Shown one piece after another: positions 23,593 to 31,288 of a stretch of 35,757 nt of DNA (positions within the stretch are counted from its first letter, which is position 1; every line of letters starts with the position of its first letter). The stretch lies in IMG/VR virus record IMGVR_UViG_3300047462_000460, positions 1 through 35,757 of that record; one strand, written 5' to 3'. A model generated the notes under the pieces. It ran no database searches, was not told where the DNA came from, and saw only the letters and a program-made list of their open reading frames with translations. Source of the stretch: a virus. The translations under genes were made by a program, and so were the position numbers.

Positions 23593-25580
23593 TTCTTGGA
23601 CTTCGTGGGACTCGGGGGCTTGGGTGCGGCCGCGCGCGTGCGTGCCGGCGGTGCGATCGAGTTCGACTGCGGGTTGCGCCGCAGCACGTCGCGCCAATCG
23701 GCGACCGCGTACGCCGTCGAATCCAGCGCCTTCCACGCGCTGACTTTATCGCGCAGGCCGAGTTGCAATTCTTCGAGGATGCGGTTGCGCGTGCCCGAGC
23801 CCGACCACGCCGTGGTGCTGCCGATGACGATGTCGTAGCGGAAGCTGCCCATGAGCAACTCGCGCGAGGCGCGTTCCCAGGTCAACTCGCCCTCGGCGTT
23901 TTCCACGGCGATCGCGTGCGCGTCCGTGTAGTTCTTCGCGACCCAATAGCCGACGCGGCGGCCGATGCCGATGATGAAGGTCTCCATGTTCTGGGTCTTC
24001 TCGACGATCTTCGAGCCGCCGAGTTCGGCGAGGGAATCCGTCATCTTCGAGGAGTCCGCGCGCGGGGCGACGTCGGCCATCGACCCGGACATGATGCCGT
24101 CGACCCCCGCGATCTCGCGCATGTCTTTTTTGATTTCTTGGCGCCACCCGAACCACGCCGTGCTGATTTCGGGAAACGTGAGGGGCTCGAGATTGTTGAT
24201 CGCGCGGCCGACGTCGAGCACTTGCCCCGCTTGAAAAAGTAGCGAATTGCGCGTGGCGGGGCAGTCGCTCGTGCGTTTGAAAACGCGGTAGCTACCGTAG
24301 CGCAGATTGTCTTGCATGATCGAGGTCGAGACGTTAAGGACGATCTGACTATCAAGAAGGTCGTGGATCGTGCCTTTTGACCAGGGGCCCTCGAGCCATT
24401 CGCCCGCTTGATACAGCTCGTAGGGCTGCGGGTGATCCCAGGCAATGTCCTCGATGACGCGCCCTTCGGGATAGATCTTCGTCGTGCGGCGCCATTGCGG
24501 GTACATCCGCACGAGCTTGCGTTCGGTTTGATCCTCGAAGCTCAGTTTGTAGCCCGGCTCGCCGAGGATTTCGTCCCAGGGTCCATCTTGGGTGAAGCGC
24601 GGCGTGCCGTCGTCTTCGCGCAGCATCTTGCGTTTGGGGTTGCCGTCGCCGTCGAGCATGGGCACGTCTTCTTCGTGCATCGTGTAGTCGCGGTGGTAGA
24701 GTTCGACGACGTGCACGGCGTACTCGTCGGCGTAGCCGACGGGGGTGCGTCCGGTGAAGGCCGTGACGACGGGGACGCCGTTGACGATGGCGCCTGCGGT
24801 TCCCCAGGCGACGGAGCCCGAGCCCGTCGCGCTTTGGCTTTTGAATTGGTCGCGGATCGGGGAGTCGGCCGTGCCGCCGCCGAGGGCCGAGGCCGAGACC
24901 GGGGACCCGGCATTCTCGATGATTTCGGCGGCTTCGGGATAGAGCAGCATGGCGTCGGTGCGGCTCATCATGGCGCGATCGCCGATGAAGCGCATTTCTT
25001 CGGGGTGCGAGGCGCGCGGGTCGAGGATGAGGCGCCACCCCGGGATGATGTCGGTCGTGACGTCCCCCGCGCCGCCGCGCAGCGAGTCGTCCCACAGGGT
25101 TTTCGCCGCGCAGGTGCGAGTGGTTTCTCCCAGGCGCAGCGCGCGGCGCACCTTGCGCTGCATGCCGTCCTCGGTCCAAATTTTCGGCAAGAGTTGCTGC
25201 ATGACGCGCGCCGCTTCGCGATCGCCTGCGTCGTTGGGCGCGACGACCCAGATCGGGTCTTGCTTCGTCTGCAGGGAGATGAGCTGGTTGATGAGGGTCT
25301 TCGAGTAGGGGATGGTGAGTGCGGCGCGGTCGCGCGGCACGCGCACGTCCCAATGCCGACCGGCGTAGAGGTTGGCCCCGATGCGATCGGATTTGCGGCG
25401 TTCGTCTTCGCCTTGATCGGCGATGCGGATGTAGTTCTCGACGACGCGCGAGAGTTCGGCGACGAAGGTCGGCTCGCCAACGGGGTCCGTGGTCTCGTGG
25501 GGCTCGCCGCGCGCGAGGACGCGCTCGCGGCCGCCGGGGCCGTGCAGATCGTAGGTCGACGAATTCCCCGGGGATGCCAT
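23589..25580 (-). CDS. Portal protein
   Basis: A 663-aa protein. Typical portal features are an N-terminal helical region (YIRIADQGEDERRKSDRIGA), VPRDRAALTIPYSKTLINQL, IIPGWRLILDPRA, and a long central stem region. The C-terminus is rich in Pro, Thr and Lys. Order TerL, small genes, portal, protease, scaffold, capsid is the standard head module. It forms the DNA gate at the capsid vertex. Confidence 0.88.
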   Translation of the reverse strand: MASPGNSSTYDLHGPGGRERVLARGEPHETTDPVGEPTFVAELSRVVENYIRIADQGEDERRKSDRIGANLYAGRHWDVRVPRDRAALTIPYSKTLINQLISLQTKQDPIWVVAPNDAGDREAARVMQQLLPKIWTEDGMQRKVRRALRLGETTRTCAAKTLWDDSLRGGAGDVTTDIIPGWRLILDPRASHPEEMRFIGDRAMMSRTDAMLLYPEAAEIIENAGSPVSASALGGGTADSPIRDQFKSQSATGSGSVAWGTAGAIVNGVPVVTAFTGRTPVGYADEYAVHVVELYHRDYTMHEEDVPMLDGDGNPKRKMLREDDGTPRFTQDGPWDEILGEPGYKLSFEDQTERKLVRMYPQWRRTTKIYPEGRVIEDIAWDHPQPYELYQAGEWLEGPWSKGTIHDLLDSQIVLNVSTSIMQDNLRYGSYRVFKRTSDCPATRNSLLFQAGQVLDVGRAINNLEPLTFPEISTAWFGWRQEIKKDMREIAGVDGIMSGSMADVAPRADSSKMTDSLAELGGSKIVEKTQNMETFIIGIGRRVGYWVAKNYTDAHAIAVENAEGELTWERASRELLMGSFRYDIVIGSTTAWSGSGTRNRILEELQLGLRDKVSAWKALDSTAYAVADWRDVLRRNPQSNSIAPPARTRAAAPKPPSPTKSKK

Positions 25581-26087
25581 TTAGGGCGCGGGGTTCTTGA
25601 GGGTCACCGCTTCCGCCTCGTTCCATCCGCGCTCGGCGAGTTTGCGGTCGACGGCTTCGGGAGTTGCCAGGGGCGCGGGGCTCACCGAGCGATCGAAACG
25701 GATGCCGCGCTTGCGCACTTCTTTGGCGAGCCAGCCTTTCTCGAGCTTCGGCGGCTCCCAGAGATTTTTGCCCTCGCGGAGTTTTTGGGCGTCGGCGCGC
25801 GCTTCGGCCGGCGTGACGAATTCGATGCCGCGTTCGCGTTCGATGCGCTTGCGTTCCGCGCGCGAGGTCGGCATGGGCGCCCCGAGGGTCCAGGACCAAT
25901 TCTCGCTTGGGGCGCCGGGGGTCGTGCGCCGAAAATGCAGGCGATCTTCGGTGAACTGCGGCGGCTCGAAGATGCGCGGGGCATCGGCTTCGTGCGCGAG
26001 GCAGACGACCTGATCCGGCGCGCGGCGCATCGTCGCGTCGACGACGACCTCATGCCCCGCGGGGCACGCATACCCATACCGGCTCAC
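25581..26087 (-). CDS. Zinc-ribbon head-region protein
   Basis: A 168-aa protein from a GTG overlapping the preceding TGA. The N-terminus, SRYGYACPAGHEVVVDATM followed by CLAHE, offers C8/H12 and C29/H32 as metal ligands. The remainder is charged and helical. No family recognised; it lies between terminase and portal. Confidence 0.65.
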   Translation of the reverse strand: MSRYGYACPAGHEVVVDATMRRAPDQVVCLAHEADAPRIFEPPQFTEDRLHFRRTTPGAPSENWSWTLGAPMPTSRAERKRIERERGIEFVTPAEARADAQKLREGKNLWEPPKLEKGWLAKEVRKRGIRFDRSVSPAPLATPEAVDRKLAERGWNEAEAVTLKNPAP

Positions 26088-26218
26088 GCGCGGCCTTTTG
26101 CGGTGCGGCGTCCGGCTTTGCGTTTGCCGCCCTTGCGCGTCTCGGCGTCCCAGCGCTTGGCGATCTCGGGATGCACGGCGTGCATGAACCGGCGTTGTTT
26201 GTCGCTTGCGTACGGCAC
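26084..26218 (-). CDS. Small basic protein of the SEKQRR/EIAKRW type
   Basis: A 44-aa protein, PYASDKQRRFMHAV, then PEIAKRWDAETRKGGKRKAG. I recognise this short sequence type from other phages near the terminase or portal genes; function unknown. The GTG at 26216-26218 follows the terminase TAG directly. Confidence 0.75.
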   Translation of the reverse strand: MPYASDKQRRFMHAVHPEIAKRWDAETRKGGKRKAGRRTAKGRA

Positions 26219-28432
26219 CTAGAAATCTCCCCCGTTGTATCCCGCCCACCCGCCGCCCATGGCGCAGCTCGGCACGAGTTGTTCGTCGAGTCCCGAGGCG
26301 AAGAGGTTTTCCATCTCCGGTGCGATCTCCGGTCCGTAGACGTCCGCCGAGAGCCCGCGCCCGGCGAAGACCCCGTCCACGTCCGTGCGGTTGAGCCCGA
26401 GGTCGACGGCGGTCGGGGCCTTCATGCGCCGGGTCTCGAAGTCCGCGCGGGCGTTGGGTGGCGCTTGGCGCACGGCCCAGAGCGCGAGGCCGCAGGCGAG
26501 CACCGTGTCGTCGGCGCCTTTGCCCGTGCGTCCCCCCGCGTAGCGCTCTTCCATCCGCGAGGTCAGGCCGAGGTAGTAGAACCGGCTCATCTCGCGCCGC
26601 AGCCGCGGGCTTGCGATGCGGTAGTGCCGCGCCTTGATGAGGTTCGTGAGGTATGAGATCATGACGGGCTTCGAGTGCTCGGTCGTCGAGAATCCGAACT
26701 TGCGTTCTTTGAAGCGCGCTTCGTCCCACGCTTCATCACGCGCGAGGTTCGGGTAGTTCCAATCAAAGATGAGGCGCTTGAGGACGCTCGAGCCGAGGTG
26801 GTTGATCTCGGGGTTGACGATTGCGGTGTTGTACCACCACCCGAGGTGCGCGACGAGGTCGGCGAAGGCGGTGGGATCGAGCGTGCGGCTCCACATTTCG
26901 GCCGCCTGCGCGCCGCAGGTCACGCAGGTCACGTGCGCGCAGGCGCCGTCGTTCCCCGTCCCGAGTGAGGCGTCGGCCCCGACCGTGTAGAAATGCCCGG
27001 CCGCGGGCGGTTCCCACACGAGAATCTTGCCTTGCGGGTTGGATTCGAAGTGGCATTGCGACTTCATGCCGCTCGAGAGCGCGGCGAGTTCGTAGTAGAA
27101 CGGCGCCGGCATCGGGTCGAATTTGAGATCGCCGCGCGCGCAAGACCCCACGAGCGTCATCTTCGCCTGCGGCACGAGGATCTTCGCATCGGCTTCGGCG
27201 GCGCGGATGCAATGCTCGAGGTAGCTCGCATCGTCGCGAAAGACGCTGCCGTCCGCCGCGCGAAAGCACGTCTCGTCGTCCTTGGGGTACCACTCGTTGA
27301 AGACGTCGGCCGATTTGTACTTGTCGCGGATCATCTTGAAACGCCAATACATCTGCTCGGCGGTGACCCGCTTGCCGTCGTAGGCCAGGCGCAGCGTATC
27401 GAGCACCTTCCACTCCGCGCGATCTTCGGCCGAGAAGACGAAGTCGGGGGGAATCTCCTCGTAGTACCCCTCCTCGAAGAGGAACCACGGCAGAAAGACC
27501 GTGACCCAGGTGCGATCGTTGGATTCGCCGACCTCTTTTGCGTCCCAATACAGATCGCGGAAATCGTTCATGCCCTGTGGGGTCGACTCGACGATCATGG
27601 AACTCGCGCCGCCGAGGTAGTTCGGGCTCGAGGGTCCGGGCAGCTGCGGGAGAAGCGCGTCGAGGATCGGCTGCAAGAGGCCGCCGTCGCCGCCCCAGAA
27701 CGCGGCCTCGGACCCCGTGACGTGGGTCGACTGCGCGCCGAGGGCGACGTTTTGCTTGGTTGCCGCAGCCGTCGTCGACCCCGAATTCCACGCAAGGCCC
27801 CCGCGTTCGGCGAGGTAGAGTTCGTACTTGGGGACCTTGCCGCCGCCGGCCTTCGTATCGGAGCGCAAGCGCGGGCGCAGGCCCCCGACGTCGGGCAGGC
27901 ACTCGTGGACGGTGCGCACGATGTTGAGCTGGCGCGAGAGCAGGTCGACTTTGTCGCCGAGGAAGAGCGTGTGCACGTTTTTCTTGCGCCAGACTTGCCA
28001 ATACTGCCAGAGCGCGACGAAGGTCGTGATACCGAATTGCCGGGCTTTGAGAACGATGAGCCAGAGCGGCAGGTCGTTATCGAGGCAGTAGCAGATGCCC
28101 GTGCGCCACAGCACCCGCTGCGGGGAGTTGAAGATGAAGGGGTGCGGCTCGCCGCCGCCCTTCGGGGCGACCTTCGCAAGCAGCGCGCTCCAGGTCGGGA
28201 AGTCCGCCTCGCAGATGCTCACGAGTTCCCAGAACGCATCGGACCGCTGCCGCAGCAGCGCCTCCCACACTTCTTTGGGCACGCCTCGGAAATTCGGCCC
28301 CCACGCCGGACGTTCGACGCCCTTGCGATCGCGCCGAAACCCCGCCTCGACGGTAAACCCCACGAGCGCCAAGATCGCATGGGCGCGCGGGGTGATTTGC
28401 TCGGTGACGAGGTCAGGTGGTTTTTTCGGCAT
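26219..28432 (-). CDS. terL: Terminase large subunit
   Basis: A 737-aa packaging motor. ATPase: KARQFGITT at 129-137 (Walker A variant), SEAAFW at 241-246 (Walker B region with E242) and VESTPQG at 281-287 (coupling motif). RNase H-like nuclease: D487 in TVGADASLG, E542 in IVNPEI and D641/D642 in GKGADDTV. It is longer than many TerL proteins because of an extended N-terminal segment before the ATPase. The ATG at 28432 lies inside the end of the previous small gene (20-base overlap). Confidence 0.95.
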   Translation of the reverse strand: MPKKPPDLVTEQITPRAHAILALVGFTVEAGFRRDRKGVERPAWGPNFRGVPKEVWEALLRQRSDAFWELVSICEADFPTWSALLAKVAPKGGGEPHPFIFNSPQRVLWRTGICYCLDNDLPLWLIVLKARQFGITTFVALWQYWQVWRKKNVHTLFLGDKVDLLSRQLNIVRTVHECLPDVGGLRPRLRSDTKAGGGKVPKYELYLAERGGLAWNSGSTTAAATKQNVALGAQSTHVTGSEAAFWGGDGGLLQPILDALLPQLPGPSSPNYLGGASSMIVESTPQGMNDFRDLYWDAKEVGESNDRTWVTVFLPWFLFEEGYYEEIPPDFVFSAEDRAEWKVLDTLRLAYDGKRVTAEQMYWRFKMIRDKYKSADVFNEWYPKDDETCFRAADGSVFRDDASYLEHCIRAAEADAKILVPQAKMTLVGSCARGDLKFDPMPAPFYYELAALSSGMKSQCHFESNPQGKILVWEPPAAGHFYTVGADASLGTGNDGACAHVTCVTCGAQAAEMWSRTLDPTAFADLVAHLGWWYNTAIVNPEINHLGSSVLKRLIFDWNYPNLARDEAWDEARFKERKFGFSTTEHSKPVMISYLTNLIKARHYRIASPRLRREMSRFYYLGLTSRMEERYAGGRTGKGADDTVLACGLALWAVRQAPPNARADFETRRMKAPTAVDLGLNRTDVDGVFAGRGLSADVYGPEIAPEMENLFASGLDEQLVPSCAMGGGWAGYNGGDF

Positions 28433-28550
28433 CGTTCATCGCCGCAAGCACCCGCGCGCGCAGCATCGCATCACGCAGCGCTGCAACCGCCCCCGCCGCG
28501 ATGAGTTCGCGCCGCAGCCGCCGTGTCGCAACCCATATCGTCTCGCTCAG
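28413..28550 (-). CDS. 45-aa helical protein with apparent CTG start
   Basis: The open frame ends at 28413 and reads SETIWVATRRLRRELIAAG, then AALRDAMLRARVLAAMNDAE, a clean amphipathic helix pair. No ATG, GTG or TTG opens this part of the frame. The only suitable codon is CTG at 28548-28550, which overlaps the previous TGA (CTGA) and has GAGGA six bases upstream. It fills a gap otherwise empty between two coupled genes. Function unknown; possibly terminase-associated. Confidence 0.5.
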   Translation of the reverse strand: MSETIWVATRRLRRELIAAGAVAALRDAMLRARVLAAMNDAEKTT

Positions 28551-28888
28551 GGCAGATCCTCGGGCGGACCGAGGCCGCTCATCGGCAGGTCCTCGGGGAA
28601 GAGCCGCTCGCGCTGCCGCGCCTCGAGGATCGCACGCCGCCGCGCCGCTCGCGCCGCAGCCGAGGCATCCTCGCTCACCGCGTCGTCGAGTTCCACGTCG
28701 CTCGGCACGGGGTCGGGCTCGGCTGCGAAGTCGAACTGCGGCGTCGCCACCCACGGCCCACCCTCATCGGGATCGGGCGGCGGACTCGTCGCGACGACAT
28801 CCTCGTCCTCGCGTAAGAGTTCGCGCACGAAGGCCTGCGTGAAGATCGCGAGCGCCTCGCGCTTATCCACGCGCGCGCACGGACTCAC
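28547..28888 (-). CDS. Hypothetical acidic protein upstream of terminase
   Basis: A 113-aa protein with an N-terminal helix (KREALAIFTQAFVRELLRED), an acidic Pro/Asp-rich middle and a basic helix (SAAARAARRRAILEARQRER). The ATG overlaps the stop of the candidate small terminase. No family recognised. Confidence 0.6.
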   Translation of the reverse strand: MSPCARVDKREALAIFTQAFVRELLREDEDVVATSPPPDPDEGGPWVATPQFDFAAEPDPVPSDVELDDAVSEDASAAARAARRRAILEARQRERLFPEDLPMSGLGPPEDLP

Positions 28889-29469
28889 TCGCCATCGTCA
28901 TCACCCTCGTCGTCATCATCGTCATCCGGCTCCGCCACGACGGGCGTCGCGCCGACGGGCGTCGCGCCGACCGGCGCCGCAACCGCCTTCGGCGTATCAC
29001 CCAGCGGCCGCGAAATCATCGTCGGCTCCTCGTACTGCGCCGGACGATCGATCCGCGCAACGACCGAACGACTATCCACACGCACCGTCTGCTGCGGAAC
29101 GAACATCTTCCCCGCCTGCGCCACCGCCGCCAAAGACGCCGCACGATCGCGCTCGCCCCACGACGGATCGTTCTGCGTCATGTGCTCGTAGAGCGTCCGC
29201 TGCATCACCGCAATCGGGTCCGGCGCCTCGGGAACCGTCATCGCCCACACGTCGGCAATGAGCTCGCGCGCCGCATCCCCATTCCAAATCTGAGAAAACT
29301 TCCGCAGGCGCACTTTCTCGTTCACCGCTCGAGTATACCCCCCGCGCTCGAGCGCACGCAACTTCGCCGCACGATCGCGCTCCGGATCAAGACCGATCTC
29401 GCCCGCCTCCTCGCAGTACGCGAGCACCACCGCCTCGTGACGTAACCGCGTCCGATACCAATTCGGCAT
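28885..29469 (-). CDS. Candidate terminase small subunit
   Basis: A 194-aa protein starting at ATG 29469 (a GTG lies directly before it). The N-terminal 100 residues are helical and charged, then there is a Pro/Ala linker with two GATPV copies and a poly-Asp/Glu tail of about 17 residues. Position at the head of the packaging unit, two genes before TerL, and an acidic tail fit a small terminase, but no clear helix-turn-helix is visible. A 5-bp hairpin, TTCGG/CCGAA (29462-29476), has the start codon in its loop. Confidence 0.5.
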   Translation of the reverse strand: MPNWYRTRLRHEAVVLAYCEEAGEIGLDPERDRAAKLRALERGGYTRAVNEKVRLRKFSQIWNGDAARELIADVWAMTVPEAPDPIAVMQRTLYEHMTQNDPSWGERDRAASLAAVAQAGKMFVPQQTVRVDSRSVVARIDRPAQYEEPTMISRPLGDTPKAVAAPVGATPVGATPVVAEPDDDDDDEGDDDGE

Positions 29470-29758
29470 CACCGAAAATTAAAAAATCGAAAAATTATCC
29501 CTCTACGCCTGGCGCCCTTCGGCCGCGGGGCGCTTTCGCGGGGGGGCCGAGGTGATGGCCCGCACCGGGGCGGCCGGCGGAGCGGCGGTTCCTGCGTGCG
29601 CCGCATCACAGTTGCACGCGATCGCGAGCGTCGTAGGTCATGAAACCCGGATTCTGATTCCCAGAAACCGATCCACATCACACTCTTCGAGCGCCGAGCG
29701 CCCGTCGTAACCCAGGGCTTGCATACGTATGCGATACTTGCATGCAGCGGGGCCGCGA

Positions 29759-29774
29759 TCGTGATCTGCATCAC
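29759..29774. promoter_or_regulatory. CRP/FNR-type dyad
   Basis: The 16 bases at 29760-29775 read CGTGATCTGCATCACA. They differ from the CRP-type TGTGA-N6-TCACA layout at one base of the arms, and GTGAT/ATCAC is an exact inverted repeat. A plus-strand TTGACA follows at 29777-29782 without a convincing -10. Confidence 0.35.
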
Positions 29775-29780
29775 ACTTGA

Positions 29781-29846
29781 CAGCGTTGTCGGTTGGTGTA
29801 TCGAGCCGGGCTTCAGCGTTGTCGGTTGGTGTATCGAGCCGGGCTT
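29781..29846. repeat. Perfect 33-bp tandem duplication
   Basis: The 33-base unit at 29781-29813, beginning cagcgttgtcggttgg, is repeated exactly at 29814-29846. No frame over it looks coding. Confidence 0.9.
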
Positions 29847-30133
29847 CGGTGGTTGTGTTCGGGGACGCTCGTGTGTTGGGTGTTGCCGTTTGTGTGGGTG
29901 TTCCGCTCGTTTGCGCGAGCGTTCGGAATCTCGGTTGCGGGGTTCCTGCGTGTCGGTGTGTGTTTGCGTGTGCTGGCGCCGTCGCCTTTCGGCGTCGTCG
30001 CTTGCGGTTGCTGGGTTCCTGCGCCCGACGTCGGTCGGGCTTGGGGTGGGAAGGTGGTTGTTGGAAATCCCCCTCCCCCTCCCCCTTGTTGTTGTTGCGG
30101 GAATCGGGGCCCGCTTCTGTCGTTTACGGCCAC
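29813..30133 (-). CDS. Doubtful low-complexity ORF
   Basis: A 106-codon frame from a GTG at 30131-30133. It would encode a Gln/Gly/Pro/Thr/Asn-rich disordered protein (RFPQQQQGGGGGGFPTTTF). No Shine-Dalgarno, no family likeness, and the composition follows the A/C bias of the strand. It is probably not translated but cannot be excluded. Confidence 0.2.
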   Translation of the reverse strand: MAVNDRSGPRFPQQQQGGGGGGFPTTTFPPQARPTSGAGTQQPQATTPKGDGASTRKHTPTRRNPATEIPNARANERNTHTNGNTQHTSVPEHNHRSPARYTNRQR

Positions 30134-30186
30134 GGTGTTCGCGAGGCGACGTCTCCGCGGTCCGCGCGGTCGGCGTTACGTGCGGG

Positions 30187-30390
30187 TTACGTCGTCTTCT
30201 TGAGGGCGTTCCATGCGATCGTGCCGTTGCACGCCGGGTACGCTTTGCAGCCCGCGAACGTGGTGCGTTTCTTCGCGTTGAAGCGGATTTGCATCGGCCC
30301 GCCGCACTTCGGGCATGCGTCCTTGGCGTGGAAAGCGGTCCACGGGCGACGCGATCCCGGCACCACGGTTGCGGGCTGGAAGCGGCTCAT
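30187..30390 (-). CDS. Topoisomerase-type C4 zinc-ribbon protein
   Basis: A 67-aa protein. CPKCGG (C26, C29), then FAGCKAYPACNGTI (C48, C54), is the C4 zinc ribbon found at the C-terminus of bacterial topoisomerase I. Here it stands alone. The ATG at 30390 is preferred over in-frame codons at 30531-30534, because those lie next to the -10 box, upstream of the expected transcript start. The predicted 5' leader is about 120 bases and contains a hairpin. A nucleic-acid-binding role is likely. Confidence 0.75.
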   Translation of the reverse strand: MSRFQPATVVPGSRRPWTAFHAKDACPKCGGPMQIRFNAKKRTTFAGCKAYPACNGTIAWNALKKTT

Positions 30391-30470
30391 ACGCTTGCTG
30401 CGGAGCCGGAAGGTGTGGTAGAGTCGCCCCAACGGGTCGGTCGCGTCAATCGATTGGACCTCGTAGAGAG

Positions 30471-30496
30471 CCCCGGTGCTTTGGGCGGTGCCGGGG
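30471..30496 (-). promoter_or_regulatory. Leader hairpin (attenuator or terminator)
   Basis: CCCCGG (30471-30476) pairs with CCGGGG (30491-30496), extended by one C-G and two wobble pairs. On plus it is followed by TTTTCG and resembles an intrinsic terminator; on the transcribed minus strand it has no T-run. It lies in the predicted leader of the zinc-ribbon mRNA. Confidence 0.5.
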
Positions 30497-30517
30497 TTTT
30501 CGCTTTCTGTGGGAGCG

Positions 30518-30547
30518 ATTGTACGCCGCATCACACCCGCGTGTCTA
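30518..30547 (-). promoter_or_regulatory. Sigma70-type promoter upstream of zinc-ribbon gene
   Basis: Minus strand: -35 TAGACA (30547-30542), an 18-base spacer, -10 TACAAT (30523-30518). The -10 and spacer length are the same as in the repressor promoter. It lies just after the stop of the DUF1064-type gene and is the best candidate to drive the zinc-ribbon gene and perhaps the late genes. Confidence 0.75.
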
Positions 30548-30563
30548 GCCCCAGGCGCGCGCC

Positions 30564-30905
30564 TTAGAATTCCTCACGTTGCCAGGCTCCTTTCTCGCGG
30601 GTGATGCCGACGAAGCGCAGCGGGTAGAGCGACGCCGCGACCTTGATTTTCACGCGCGCGTCGTCCTCCCAATGCCCCTTGACTTCGTGGATCTCGATCG
30701 TTGCGTCCGTGAGCATGACCACGAAGTCGGGCGTATAAAACGTTTTCTCCGCGAGGCGCAACTTGATGGCATCGAAGGCGTACCACTCGATCTCGCCCGC
30801 GCGCTTGCGCAGCTCGAGATACGCGCCGTAAGCGGACTCGAGGCGGTTCATGACGCCGGGCTCCGAACGCACGCGACCCTTGGCGAGGCGCTTGGGCTTC
30901 GCCAT
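30564..30905 (-). CDS. DUF1064-type PD-(D/E)XK nuclease
   Basis: A 113-aa protein. YGAYLELRKRAGEIEWY, then YTPDFVVML with D60 and EIHEVKGHW with E74 and K76, give the PD...ExK nuclease core of the phage DUF1064 group, related in fold to Holliday-junction resolvases. The downstream DDARVKIKVAASLYPLRF is also family-typical. The ATG at 30905 is eight bases after the previous stop. It ends the accessory unit and may process replication or recombination intermediates before packaging. Confidence 0.85.
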   Translation of the reverse strand: MAKPKRLAKGRVRSEPGVMNRLESAYGAYLELRKRAGEIEWYAFDAIKLRLAEKTFYTPDFVVMLTDATIEIHEVKGHWEDDARVKIKVAASLYPLRFVGITREKGAWQREEF

Positions 30906-30913
30906 ACCGGCGA

Positions 30914-31288
30914 TCACTTCGGCATTTCGCAGACGGCTTCGCCGTCGCCCGGCGCATCGTCGTACCACGCCCGAATCGGGCCGTCGATGTCCCAGCCATA
31001 ATCGGGCATCTCCGTCGCCCATGTGCGCCACCGCACAATCTCCGCGTCTTTCTGCGCGATGACATCGCACTCCATTCGTGGATGTCGGCCTCCGACGTAG
31101 GTATTGCAGCGATCACACAAGCTCATCGTATGCGCACACCTGTCGTCGCAGACGTGGCCCGTGCGAATGCGCGCGATCTCCGCGTCTTTCTCCGCTAGGA
31201 GCGCATCGCAGGCGGTGAATGCTGCGTTAATTCTCGCCGTTAAGTCGCGTGCGAAGTCTGTAGCTATTCCCGATTCGTCGTTAGGCAT
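30914..31288 (-). CDS. Zinc-ribbon protein between duplicated coils
   Basis: A 124-aa protein. C47, C51, C58 and C61 (VCDDRCAHTMSLCDRCN) form a zinc ribbon, flanked by two similar helices, AEKDAEIARIRT (about 32-43) and AQKDAEIVRWRT (about 78-89). The end is acidic with WDIDGPIRAWYDD. The ATG at 31288 has GAGG five bases upstream. No family recognised. Confidence 0.7.
   Translation of the reverse strand: MPNDESGIATDFARDLTARINAAFTACDALLAEKDAEIARIRTGHVCDDRCAHTMSLCDRCNTYVGGRHPRMECDVIAQKDAEIVRWRTWATEMPDYGWDIDGPIRAWYDDAPGDGEAVCEMPK

Larger units (their letters stand above)
29473..30186. other. 714-base region without a confident gene
   Basis: The gap between the zinc-ribbon gene and the packaging unit. 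It holds an AT-rich leader (29476-29500), dense palindromes (GCATACGTATGC at 29721-29732, TGCATGCA at 29739-29746), a CRP-like dyad, repeated CATCACA words, a 33-bp tandem duplication and, from about 29850 to 30060, a tract strongly G/T-rich on plus and so A/C-rich on the transcribed strand. That tract could act as a Rho loading site. Open frames on both strands here lack ribosome sites or family likeness. Confidence 0.6.

Noticed and set aside
24408-26222. 604-codon plus-strand ORF opposite the portal
   Set aside because: Antisense shadow caused by high GC; the minus strand encodes the portal and its neighbours. The same reasoning applies to long plus ORFs at 19426-20952, 26993-28504, 8345-9658 and 18299-19330.
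29469-29774. 101-codon minus-strand ORF before the packaging unit
   Set aside because: No Shine-Dalgarno, biased Arg/Pro-rich end, and it overlaps palindromes and likely control sites.
29719-30567. 282-codon plus-strand ORF, Cys/Val-rich
   Set aside because: It runs antisense to the zinc-ribbon gene and its promoter, has no ribosome site, and its composition reflects the G/T-rich strand.
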